Source: Phalacrocorax aristotelis (lineage: Eukaryota > Chordata > Aves > Suliformes > Phalacrocoracidae). From it: a stretch of DNA of 64,000 bases. A program made the translations under genes and the position numbers. This document shows positions 26,654-38,305 of this stretch, in pieces. The notes under the pieces were generated by a model. The model saw only the letters and a program-made list of their open reading frames with translations. It searched no databases and was not told where the DNA came from. The stretch covers positions 134,292,125 to 134,356,124 of the forward strand of contig NC_134276.1 in NCBI RefSeq assembly GCF_949628215.1. Direction: 5' to 3'. Positions within the stretch are counted from its first letter, which is position 1, and the number at the start of each line of letters is the position of its first letter.

Positions 26654-26737
26654 CTGCATTATGAGGATGCACATCCCAATTGAACCCAGTACATGTTTAT
26701 TCTCATCGAACCAAGTCATAACTCTCTCATAACATCC
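26654..26737 (-). CDS. TSPAN9: TSPAN9 coding exon, end of large loop and fourth transmembrane helix
   Basis: Acceptor atcatttcag and donor gtaata. It encodes 28 codons, GCYERVMTWF... to ...GMCILIMQ, in phase 0 at both ends. The Cys of GCYE is the last conserved cysteine of the tetraspanin large extracellular loop. GMCILIMQ begins transmembrane helix 4. Confidence 0.96.
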
Positions 26738-26857
26738 CTGAAATGATGAAAGATGAAAATTGAAATCCCAAGATCACATTTTCTTTCACATGCATTCCCT
26801 CTATTTTCTTCCTTCCCACCCCTCCCTAAGCCTTGACCTGGGCAAAGCGAGCCTTAC

Positions 26858-26989
26858 TGTTTTCCACACTAATTCAGTGGAGTTCCGTCCACAGTCTTGG
26901 GAGTTTTCTGTACAACATCGGTCTGGGACAGTGTTTTCTCCCAGCACCGGGTACCAATCCGTAAAGTCATTCACACCACAGCATTTCAT
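26858..26989 (-). CDS. TSPAN9: TSPAN9 coding exon, large extracellular loop with CCG motif
   Basis: 44 codons in phase 0, acceptor ending gtag and donor gtaagg. MKCCGVNDFTDWYPVLGENT carries the tetraspanin-defining CCG, followed by VPDRCCTENSQDCGRNST. Five cysteines here plus GCYE in the next exon give the six-cysteine loop. NST is a possible N-glycosylation site at the place where the mammalian protein has NAT. Confidence 0.97.
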
Positions 26990-27592
26990 CTACGGCAAAA
27001 GTAAATGATTAATAAATTAACCTAACTAGCACAATTTGTGAATCATGCACCACCACAAACTTTTACTTCCACTAAACCATGGTATATTTTCAAAAGGGCT
27101 GCCACAATACTTCTGTATTTTTCAAGTGCTTTGTGCTCAGTGATCACTTAAAGCAAATATTTAACAACATTAAAAAAAAAAAAAAAACACAAAGAAAATA
27201 AATGGTCCCATGCTCGAGGTTATGTTAGTTTTCTTGTCACAGAGACATGAGCCCAAACACGAAAACGTAAGGTAATCTGCCCACAGCTGCTGCATGGCAA
27301 AAGCCTAGCTGCCAAAGCTGCAGTTCTACCTATGCAGGTTTTGCTCTTTCTCCTCTGTTTCAGATCACCTCTGCCTGTGATAAGAACAGAGAATCTCAGA
27401 GAGAGATAAGCATCTTTCACCTTACAGCATACGCTTTGATCCTGGGTTTCATAGTACTTCCTGGTTGTTCAAGAGTGCTAAATCAGACACCAAAGCCTGT
27501 ATCAGCCATCTTTTAGACTTGGCATGGTGCTGCAAACTGAAGCAGCCTTTATGGCCAAATTGCTATTTTTTTCTATTGAGAAAATATGTTAC

Positions 27593-27694
27593 CTCTGCTT
27601 GAATAATATTCCATGCGTTTTTCAGTCCAACATTATTTTCTGAATTGTATAGCTTCATGCCTTCCTTCAAATCCTTCTTTGCACTCTCACTGAC
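27593..27694 (-). CDS. TSPAN9: TSPAN9 coding exon, start of large extracellular loop
   Basis: 34 codons between a catgatgcag acceptor and a gtaaca donor, phase 0: VSESAKKDLKEGMKLYNSEN and NVGLKNAWNIIQAE. This matches the helical base of the TSPAN9 large loop, including the invariant NNVGLKNAWNIIQAE stretch. Confidence 0.96.
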
Positions 27695-29270
27695 CTGCAT
27701 CATGTAAAAAATACAGAAAGTCAATGCACTGGTGCTTACAGGAAAGGACCAAATGGTATAGGCTTGCATATAGAATGTATCTCTCTTACCTTCTCTCACC
27801 ACAAACTTAACATGGGTAGAAAAGCTCCATCATAGCTTCAAGACTCACAAGTCAGTGGGACCTTTCAGCACCTGCCAAGGCCTATTCTCTCCCTCAGATT
27901 GCAAAATACTGGATTAATTCTCATGAGATAGGAGACCAAATGGCTTCCCCTCTACTACGAGTCCTTCCTATAGTCTGCATCTGATCCAAACTAACTGAAG
28001 AGTGATCAGCAGAGATTTGCTGAGCTTTAACTTTGCCAGAAACAGCTGTTGGCTATACCCCACAGCAGCCTCTCCTGCCTGTAACCTATGGCATACTTCA
28101 ATGTGCTAATATAATAAAATCGGAGTCCCAGACTCCCAACATTAACATAGTTATCCCTTGCACCGGTTCAGGCAGGCTATAATAAATGGCCAATACAAAA
28201 TCAATTGAAAAAGGGCATTATTATTGTTCTCCTTGTGGGGACAGGCTTGTAGGATTTATGATTTTCAAATGTGCTCCTCTTTCTTTAGAGGAGGAAGTTG
28301 GAATGGTTAATGGGAGATCTGAGATGTCCAATTTCTTGTATAAATTTCAGTCCAAGGCTGGAGTCCTCGATGCAGGTAGGAATGCACCTTGGCTCTGACA
28401 GCAGTGGGCTGGCAGCAGAGAAAGGATTAACCTATGGGTCCTGGCATAAAGGTCAACTATATTATAATATCTGTTTCATCTCTCTTCGACATCCCATTCA
28501 AAATCAGAGGTTCACGCCACCTCCCTGAAAGTGGCGGGCATCGTAATGACAACCTGGGAAGAGATACAAATCTGGTAGGAGCTCAATTTTAAAATCAGTC
28601 TGGACATGGTCATACTGTAAAGCTCTGTCCTGTGTTTAGCAGAGTTCTTCAGTTCCCCAAGGATTTTTCCAGTCTTACCTATCTGACAGGCCAGCCAGTT
28701 GTGCCTACTTCACTTAGTCTCTATTAGATAGCAGATTCCTACAGGTGGGCTTTAGGAGAAGCTGCCTCTTGATCTGCTCTGCACCCTTGTCAAACTCTCT
28801 GGGAAAAGGCCCAGTCAAATGAGACAGGCATCTGGAATAACCTTTGAATATCCCAGGCCTCTCTCCTCCACTCCTGTCCAAGGACTGGCCCTAAGAAGCT
28901 AACCAGGTCTTAAGTAGGACCTCCCACAACCCAGGTCCACAAGATGATCAGCTTCTTGCAGAGACATCAAACAGATATGTTGAAGGCTATCTTAGCTTTT
29001 AGGAGAAGACTAAAAGGGAGGCCCTGGACCATGGTTTTATTTCAGGGAGGAAACTGTAAAGCTCAGCAGGTTCTTCTCTCCTGTTTGCCCTCCTCATCCC
29101 TTCTTCTTTGCTCTGCAGAAGCAGCTTACAGAAAACAGCCAAGATCTCAAGGTTAAACCTTCACCAAGTGAAGGGCAAGGAGAACCCACATACTTCCATC
29201 AAACAAAAGCAAACTGAACCTGGTTTACATGCTAGTACAGATAATTAATCTATATGGCATATTTGCTTAC
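27695..29270 (-). other. TSPAN9 intron, no gene seen
   Basis: Bounded by a gtaagc donor and the catgatgcag acceptor on the - strand. Short frames only; no known repeat recognised. The next intron, 29346-30925, is likewise without recognised content. Confidence 0.75.
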
Positions 29271-29345
29271 CTTGTCCATAAAAACAAAGAACAAAATGAG
29301 TAATATCAGCTCTGCCAGGAGAATTATCAGCAAAATGATGAAAAA
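29271..29345 (-). CDS. TSPAN9: TSPAN9 coding exon, third transmembrane helix
   Basis: 25 codons in phase 0 between acceptor tttgttctag and donor gtaagc: FFIILLIILLAELILLILFF then VFMDK. It is a hydrophobic helix with the buried AEL typical of tetraspanin helix 3. Too short to stand out as an isolated reading frame, but flanked by consensus splice sites. Confidence 0.96.
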
Positions 29346-30925
29346 CTAGAACAAAGAAAAAACAGACAGTATATATGAACTTGCCAGCTAGAGAGCAAAC
29401 CTGGGGCTGCTAGAAACGCTGGAGACTATAGGCCTTGTCCTCTAAACCTTTCCTCTACTGCCAAAAACATGGAAATTTGATTTCAAACTTCAGGCATATT
29501 GTTCCTGTATTGCCACTAAAGTTCTGTAGGTCTCACCTTCAATGAGGAAGCTCACTGTCTAGCGTCCTCTAAATCTTAGGTTTGAATGACTACCAGTTTG
29601 CTTGCAGGTTTCAGCAGTGCTTTTGTCTTTCTTTTTTTGACTGCTGTCACAGCATGCAGCCCTGGTAGTCTGTTTCCTTCGTACAGACTACAGAACAGAT
29701 GCTAAACCTATTGCCACAAAGATCAACGTGACATGCCTCAGGAGTGATTCCCTAGCAGGTAGGCTTCAACCACGTCTGACTGCCTGTTGGAATAGTCATT
29801 AAATTTCTCAGCACTTCTATTCCCAACTCTCTGTAGCTGAATTCTCTCTCTGCAGGGGCATCTTTTCCTGCCCGTTAGTTGCCTTTATGTACTAGTGGAC
29901 TGCCACATAGGCATGGCACCCCGCACCGAGATACCGGGGGAGATGCCATATGCAGTGCAGCAAGCTCTCCAGTCGGAAACTTATGATAGTCATGATAGTA
30001 TGAAAAGACTTTTGCAGAACCTTGTAAGAATATAAACATGCTTAAAAAAAACCCAAACAAAAATTCAGCTGGTGTTGCAGTTTGTGTGGATGAACAACAC
30101 AGACCTCAATACTATTCTCTGTTTGCTTTCCTAGCTGTACAGCGTACAAAACCAAGCAGCAGACAGCGAATAACAGATGCACATTTGTCCTCCAGTTTAA
30201 TTCTCTGAGGTGGTCTAAGGAATGCTGCCCAGCTGTTCCCCAGCACCATGTAAGGGAGACTTTTACGCAAGGAAAACCCATGTGCTCCTTAATGTCACAG
30301 TATCTGTGATTCATAAGCTGTGACTGAATTGGAAGGTGTCTGCTTTGAAAGCCCCTCTCTCACCTTCTGCCAAAATACCTCTCTCCTTGGGGTGGGGAGA
30401 AGCATGGTGAGGCTTCCTGTGTTTATACAACAGGAGTGACCCACACTGTGTTTTCTGAGAGGGGTTCCCAACCTCTGTGCTTCAGTGCTGGACAAAGACT
30501 GCCAAGGGTCAGATATATATCTATATTTTTAATAACAGCAAAGTAGAAAATAGCCCTGAGAGGCTCTCAGTGGCATCCAAAAGCAGCTGTGCTTAAAATC
30601 CTTCAGTCAATCCTTTTAACAGACATTTCTAGAAGGCCTATACAGGTTGACCCTACAGTTCGTGTTTAACCATTCAGAGGTAACTGATAGTAATTTGCTT
30701 TGCTATCAAATACATTGGGGCACACAGTAACAAGGATACCTTTGTTAATACACCAATGATATCACTGTGACCAAAGCTGTGGGATGTCATACTGCAAGTA
30801 TACAGAAGATTGAAAGACAAGGGCAATGTTACAGTGATCCACAAGACTATTTTGCACTGGTCATTTAAATAAAATAATAAAGCAACAATCACTGGTCTTA
30901 GTGAAAAGAAGTATTGATGTCTTAC

Positions 30926-31117
30926 ACTCAACAGGAGGCACTTGTTTTCCTTGATAGCACCTAGGCAGCCCAGAAAGCCTGTCACCATGATGACTGTGCC
31001 AATGGCAATGACTAGGTTGGCAGCTGAAAGCGACGGAAAGCTAGGAGAAAATGTGGCGAAGTTTCCTTGTGACACTGACAGCCAGATGCCCACACCCAGC
31101 AGCCCACAGCCACATAA
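30926..31117 (-). CDS. TSPAN9: TSPAN9 second coding exon, transmembrane helices 1 (end) and 2
   Basis: 64 codons in phase 0, from LCGCGLLGVGIWLSVSQGNF through the small extracellular loop and helix 2 to CLGAIKENKCLLLS. Acceptor ctctttacag, donor gtaaga. This corresponds to residues 22-85 of the 239-residue family member; with the later exons it gives 218 residues, so only the ~21-residue first coding exon is missing. TSPAN9 is a four-helix membrane scaffold of tetraspanin-enriched microdomains, known from platelets among other cells. No disruption is visible. Confidence 0.97.
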
Positions 31118-34100
31118 CTGTAAAGAGATAAACAAAAGAAAGGTTTCACCATTAAAATAAATGGCATTGTCTCCTTCCCCCACTCTGAAAGGAAAGAATT
31201 TCTCAAGTAAATTCTCAAGTAACTGTTCTTCAGTAATGCTTTCACTGGCTTGGTGCGGAAACAACGTGAAACTAATATTCTTACCTAGACTTGGTCATGT
31301 CACCTATACTTATAAATCTATTCAAAAGCCACTTTATGGCACAATTCTCTTTTTAAAGACTCAGCACATGAAACCAGGGCTACCCATTGATCTCCCAACA
31401 GCACAACCCAATAACATTTTTGCATAGGAAGATAAAAAATATTATTTGAAGGAATGCTCCATTGCACTTATTTCTGCAGTAAACTACAATGTCTCAGTGT
31501 ATCCAGCCCTGTATTTCCTCATCCTAGGGCAGGCAAGGAAGTCCTGGAGATAATTACAAACAATAGTATAATTTCAATAAATATTTGTCATAAAATGCCC
31601 AGTCCCAGTAGCCAGGTTGGGTTTTAGTATGAGTTCTCATAGCTTTACTGTTGTTTGCCAGTGTTCAATGTCACAAAAATCAGATTTCTAGGTTTACTAT
31701 CTACAAGAAGCTCAATTTCTGCTACTCTCTGTCAGTGAGAGAACCTGAAGGAAATGCAAAGCTGCTAATACAACATAAAATTAATTTCACTTTGCTTCTT
31801 ACTCTTAACAATACCATGCCTGGTTAAGGAAATAAGGTTTTCCACCCTAAGTAATGGGGCAGGTCTTCAGAACAATAGCCAACTGTTGTACTACAGAAGG
31901 CCTAAAAGCTGGCTGTCTTATAGTACTTGCTCAAAATGACTGTTATACAACTTCCCATCTGATCTGTGATCATTGTGCAGTGAAATCAGAATCAGGAGTT
32001 AGTTGCACTTTCATTAAATCTGTGAGCCAAATCTATCCTTTGCCAAGGTCAGAGATGAAATTCACATCACCTTCACTGGGAGAGGGCTCAGAGTAGCCCC
32101 CCACTTCAACTCAGAGTCCAATTTACTTGGACCACTGCATGGGAAAAACAAACAGCACCTAATCATTACTCACAGTCATATCCCAAGGCTGCTAGTGCTC
32201 ACCTACCTGACAGCAGTGAGGAATGAGAGGAACAGAAGTTCTTTGCATCAAGCAGGTTCACCACACCCAGTCCACCCCATTGTGCTTGCATAAACTTACA
32301 GCTTTTACTCAAACTGGAAACTCACGGTCAGAGAACAGTACCTCCACTAAAATAGGGTTCAATCCTGCCTTCTGATGAGCACTAATCTGGCATGAGGAAG
32401 AGCTACAGACCTAACTTTTTTGGCAAATATCCCCACCTCTGTCTGAGGTGATTTTACCAGCAGGGCAGATAACTCAGGGTACAACTGGCTTCTACTGGTT
32501 TTGCTGCTTCACAGAACATGAAAAAAAACTAGACTAGTATCTTGCATTCATGTCACCTTATGTATGAGTCAGGCTTATGTTTACATAATCATATGCATGG
32601 TTATTTTCTTTTACTTCACCTGTGGCCCTTCTGTCCCCTCTGAGCCCTCTTCCTAGTTTGCTTGAAGCTTTTGAAACTGCTTTGCATCTAGGGAAATACA
32701 GCGGTTTGGTGAAGAATTGTGACCAGGATTAGGCCTTATGTAAGATGCTCACAGGTATTCCCATGGAAGGCAGAGTAAAGCATCTCCAATGTACCAAGTC
32801 CACAAAAGCTAACATCGTGCAAAGCATAAAAATGTAGGGTTGTGTAGGCAGAGAAAGAATAAGAGATGGAGATTAGCTATATTGCATTGGTGGTTATTTT
32901 CGGGGCCCCTTGCACCTAAGTTTAGAAGCCTGGTAAAAAAACCCCACAACTGTCTAAACCTCACAAGCATGTGCAATTAGGAAATCTTCAGCATTCTTGT
33001 AAGGAGGCTGGGAAGCACCTCTACCCTTGAATTCTCCTACTCTTTCCTTGAATTGCTGCAGTTTTGGTGCCTCAAGCCCTCTCAGGAATCCACTCTGTGG
33101 CACAGCTGCTTTAACCATTAGATGAGAACTGCAGGCAGTTGCTCAGGCTTGATGGTTCAGGAGGTTAGAAGCAGCTCTCACCACACAACATTCATTTAAG
33201 GTTTTAAATGGCATTTCTAAGCTGCCAGCCTGTACATTGCCAATAGCTGAAGGCACTTCAATCAATGACTTCATGACACTCCATGGATGAGACTGTAAAC
33301 GTTTCCAAAGAAGTTTCTACCAAAGACTGATATTGTTCAGTGTAACTTTCTTTCAGAACCTCAATTCAGACTTTAAAGGTTATTCACAAATGTGTTCCTT
33401 GGACTTTCATACTCAGTTAGCCTCAGAAATCACAGCCCTAGCTCAAGTTTTTTGAAAGAGGTCAGTCAACTCTGGAATCACCAGGCCAAAAGCAGATGAT
33501 CATTGCAGATAAACAAGGTGGTGGTAAGAGCAAGAACAGGGCAAAAGGCTTACAGAGGAAGAGCAAGTAACGGACAAAAAGGATACATGCGATCAATAGA
33601 AAGATCAGCCCATGAAGAGTTGCACCTTAGTATCCAACTCCAATTATAAGGATAGTAGTAAAAGAGGTAGAAGAAAGAAGCCCTTACCAGCATCTCTTTA
33701 CCATTTGAAAAAAACGCAGCACAATCCTTGACAGATATTGCACCTACAAAAGAAAGGTGGCTAGGAAATTGCTCAAGGAGGCTCATGTTTATGTTTATTT
33801 AGACAAAGTCAGAAGCAGCTAATTGCTTAGATGAGGGAAGGGAGTGCTACCTTCAAGTGTAGGAAATCACGAAAGTGACAGGCCTGATGGTGCTCCATGT
33901 GATGGACATGAAAAGGATCAAGAGCAGGAGAATCAAAGCTGGAGAGCAGAAAAATGGACAGCCAGCCTCTGTCCCTCTGACAGGGTCTCAGTTCAAGAGA
34001 CACTCTGTATACACTTCCATACAGGAGAGAGAATTTCCTCACTTGCTTGTGGTAGCTACCATAGTATTTTGGTAAATTCAAGAGCAAAACATTTTGCTTT

Positions 34101-37100
34101 TTAGCAGAAGACCGGTTACCTATTGCACCTTCACCTTTCAAGAATGCCTCTAGCAGGGAAGAAGCATTCGATATTTGATGGGAAATGCCATTAGCAACAC
34201 ACCTGTGCTGTTGCTAGGCGGACCACTATGGAGATACAACTTGAATGCCAAGTCCTTTACAATGCAAAATGAAGTGGTATGTCAGCTGAGGCAGCAGACA
34301 TGTCCACATTTGCTCTTTCTTCCTGCAATTCTGTGTCCCGCTGAAGACAACCACGGAATAACTCCTTTCCAACTACTATAGTGATTGGGTTAACATGCCA
34401 AAATGCACAATGTGATTACAGTTCGCTTCAGAGCTTTCTGACAACAAACATTCATGCAGGACTACAATTACACCTACAATTATATACAAGTATCTGCACT
34501 AATCATGCCCTCACCTGCTGATTTCCAGGCCGACTGGGCAAGCCAAGAAAAGTTCTCCTTTTCACAGACTTGTTACCTCCCAAAGTAAGATTTCTCCATC
34601 CCTAAACTACACTGAAATTGCAGATTACATAAAAAATCAAGTGATGGAAGGGCTATTAAAGACCAAGGCTGATCTAGGCAAACAGGATTATCCACAGTGA
34701 CTGAAGAGAGTAAATAGTCAGGAGCATTTTTAAGAGATTTGATAAAAGATATGACATCCTAAAAACTTCCACAAGGTGGCATCCCATACCAAACAGCACT
34801 AACAGTTTAAGTCAAATTTTATTTTTCTCCTCTCCAGAGCTCCTCAAGTTTTGTGCTTTCTTCTCTGTGTTTTTCTCTGTCATTCTACTGAGTAGCAGTA
34901 CTGTTGATGGTACAATTTATGCTTTAAACCTTAGGTCCCAGGCCAAATGTTTGTTTTTCACTCGTGCTTCTTTAAAAAATCAAAAATAATACCACTGACT
35001 TGGGACTTAATTGCATACAGCCATACCAACCAAAGCTAGCTAGAATTTCAGGAGTAAAATAGCTTTCCCTGACACTTTATTCTCTACCAATCTCATTTTT
35101 TATACAACATGAACACTGAAAATAGTGATTTATTCTTACACGATCCACCTCTTTCTGTTTGGTACAGCTGAATCCTGGAGGGTGAAAGGAGCAAAAATAT
35201 GTCACATCATCTTATTAATTCCTTTTTCACTGTATAATTAAATAATATATGATGCTTGGTATTTAATTGCGCGAGAGTAATGGCACTGACGTTCTTTCCC
35301 CAGGAAAATGGTTCAACAGGATAGTAAATTTCACTGGATTTTTCTTTCCATAAAATGTCGGCTCATTTCCCTCTCATGACCAGAAATTATCATCCTCCAG
35401 GCAGCCATCAAATCTCTCCTTCCCCTGGTGTTCATGTCATGAAGGTAACTGCAGAACACTATCATAAAGTTAGTCACATACATGGATACACATATTCATA
35501 CTTATAGGGCAATTCAGTCAAGCTATGCCACACATATTTTGAGCTTGAAAGCTCAAAAAAAGGAACAAATTTCCTCACAGTTTCTCCCTCACTCTGCTAT
35601 TTCACTTTCAAAGCATGAATTCTCTTCAGTACCTCAACATCTGTCATCATCACTGTGCCCAGAAACCAATCATTAAAAAGTGTCAAATGCTTTAAGAGAA
35701 ATTAGAACTCCAGATAAACCCAGAGAGAGAGAAACCCAAAAGCAAGTCTTTCTCTGACAAGTACTATCACCAGAGTGGGAAAGGTCTCTCTTATTTTATT
35801 CTGGATTTTTGAGCATTGTGTGAACTAATACAACAATACAAACTTTGACAATAGAACATCTTATTCAGATTTAGCTGCTTTAACCTAAAGAAATAGTAAG
35901 AGTTTACAAGACCTAGGGAAGGACAACACACATAGTAAGAGGTATGCCAAGACTGACGTACTGTACAGAAGGAGATTGTGCACAGGATTATCTGGCTAGC
36001 CTGGGAGGAACTATTAGACAGGATGAGAATGAAATAGTCACAGTTCTAGAGGTCAGTATGAAAACCAAAAAGCCTGTCTCTTTAATATTTTCCAGTAATA
36101 GGAACAAAGGGAATATTAGCAAGCATTATGTTGTATATTTTGCTTCACATAACTGAGAAGTAATTTGATAAATTATGCCATAGGTGATGACAAGACTCAA
36201 GTATTGTGGCCACAATTGTCAGTAAGAGCTAGATAATTTTATTTATTGGTAACAGCATTTGTAGTTTGTTAGCGTATGCACAAATAATGACATTTCATGC
36301 TTCTCAGAGTAAGATAATGCATGCAGAATCCAGCAAAACTAAGAACCAACAAACAAGTTGGGGTAAAGAAGAGGTAGAATATGCTATTCTGGTAAGGTTT
36401 ATTTATAGAATAATATTGATAGACTTACACTTGAAGTAAGTCATTGAACAGCATCAGGAAACAGGAATCTGATAAGGAAGGCACTACTGAGAGGAAAAGG
36501 GACATATTCTTGTTGACTTTCGCCATCACTCCATCGCATGCATGCAACGTGTGATTGAAAAGCTCCACAACTAGGTGTGTGAGAGGGAAAAAGTGGAGGG
36601 AAGATTTATTATTGACATCAGCCTTTCTACTGCTGGTTAAACATGAGGGGAGCTTTTAACAGACTTGGAATAGAACAGAATCATATAGAAACCAAATAAT
36701 GACAGGCAACCACTAGGGACAAAAGAAGAAGCAACTGTCTGTTTGTACCTCGACTTTGAATAACATGCACTGGGCCATCTGTGGCCCAGTTAGAGAACAG
36801 AAAGCTCCCCACCTTCCTCTCCACTGTATTAAAACAGGCAATCTTCCTTGACGCAGAGATGATACAATGAAAAATACATGGAACAGCTTAAATGTGGCCC
36901 CCATAAAAATGGCCAAAAGCACAGGAGGTTTGTTACAAGGAATTACTAACAGCATTACTGTGAAAATAAGTGGCAGTGCTGCAAACTGATTTTAGGACAA
37001 CTGCAGTGACAAAAAGATACTCTGAATTAGGCTTTGACAGGCCTCTATTTAAACAATAAGTCAACAGAGAGACGACCTGCACTGAAAGGACATGCACGAA

Positions 37101-38305
37101 GAAGCTACATGGACAAGCAGAGTGTACCACCAAAGCCTAGCATAGAAAGGTTTTTCAGTGTCCAGGTGGCTCTTAGAACCCTCCCTTCTGCTGGGGTCAG
37201 TAACACTTCGGAAAAGCTGCCAGCAGTATTTTCCCTCTGTATGGTAAGTCCTACAAGATAAAGGTTACCTATCTTAGCTCTTTTTTTCAAGATGGAGAGA
37301 CTTTCCATCATTTCTCCAAACTGACTCTCAGACCAGTCAGCACGCAGAGGAGAGAATGGCTCTTATGAAGCAGCATGTTCTTCTCACCCACTCTGTCTTT
37401 GTTTGGTTTGGGTTTTTGTTTTTTCATTTTCCCTTCTTCATTTGTGGTCTCTTAATGAGCTCACAGGTGTCCTATGGAATCAAGAAGGAGCACATTTTGG
37501 AAAACAGTTTGAAAGGCTGTTCTTTCCCACCATGCAGGAATTTTAAAAGAGAACTTCTATGAGAAATACAGATGAACATCACCTTCTTTAGCAGCTGGAA
37601 ATCTGATTCAAAGACTCCTCAGATCACCAGGAAGAGTTAATATAATCTGTGCGTTTTGGACCTGGTGCTTCATTTGGAAGAAGTCTGGTGTGGAGATGCA
37701 AAACAGTAAGAGATACTGTTCAAAAAAACACCACGCTGTCTTCCTGTCTCAACAGACAGAGCAGTCCCTGTTCTTGTTTCAATGCACACTAGCCTAAGTT
37801 TTGGAAGATATTAACTTGATTGTCCAGAAAGATTATCTTCACAAATAGCAGGATTTTTCAAGCTATCACAATGCATTAACTGCTCTGTTGAGAGCACAAT
37901 ATTAGTTAAAGTGGGGTCAACTTAAAGGGGAAATGGGACTCAAAGCTCAGCAGTAGATCCCTTCCATTCATTTACCATGAGACAGAGGTGCTAGTCTTTT
38001 GCTTTTGCAGTATTCTTCCCTGAGTTACAGATCAGCTCACTGTTCTGGAAGGAGGCAGGGATGGAAACAACATGGTTTCTACCACTTCAAAACAGAGATG
38101 TACTTTCTGCAAATTAAGTTTTTGGATGCCTCTTTCTATCTCTGGATTTGGGTAGTTCATTCACCTCTGGAAAGAGCTGGTGGTTAAAGGAGATTTTCAG
38201 GTAAGACCAGATACATTTTCCTGCTTTGTCTTGATAATTCACAGGATTAATCAAAACTGGGATTTAACAGCTGAAAATCTCAGAGAAAGTCTCTTGCAAA
38301 GCAAT
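31118..38305 (-). other. Presumed TSPAN9 5' intron, proximal part
   Basis: Unique-looking AT-rich DNA without CR1. I looked for the first coding exon (a - strand frame ending NLIFW before a GT donor) and did not find it. One exon-like segment with good splice signals lies at 33688-33743, but it does not encode tetraspanin sequence. Confidence 0.55.

Noticed and set aside
35135..35190. Possible - strand exon before a gtaaga donor
   Set aside because: No clear acceptor and no tetraspanin coding sequence; weaker than the candidate at 33688-33743.
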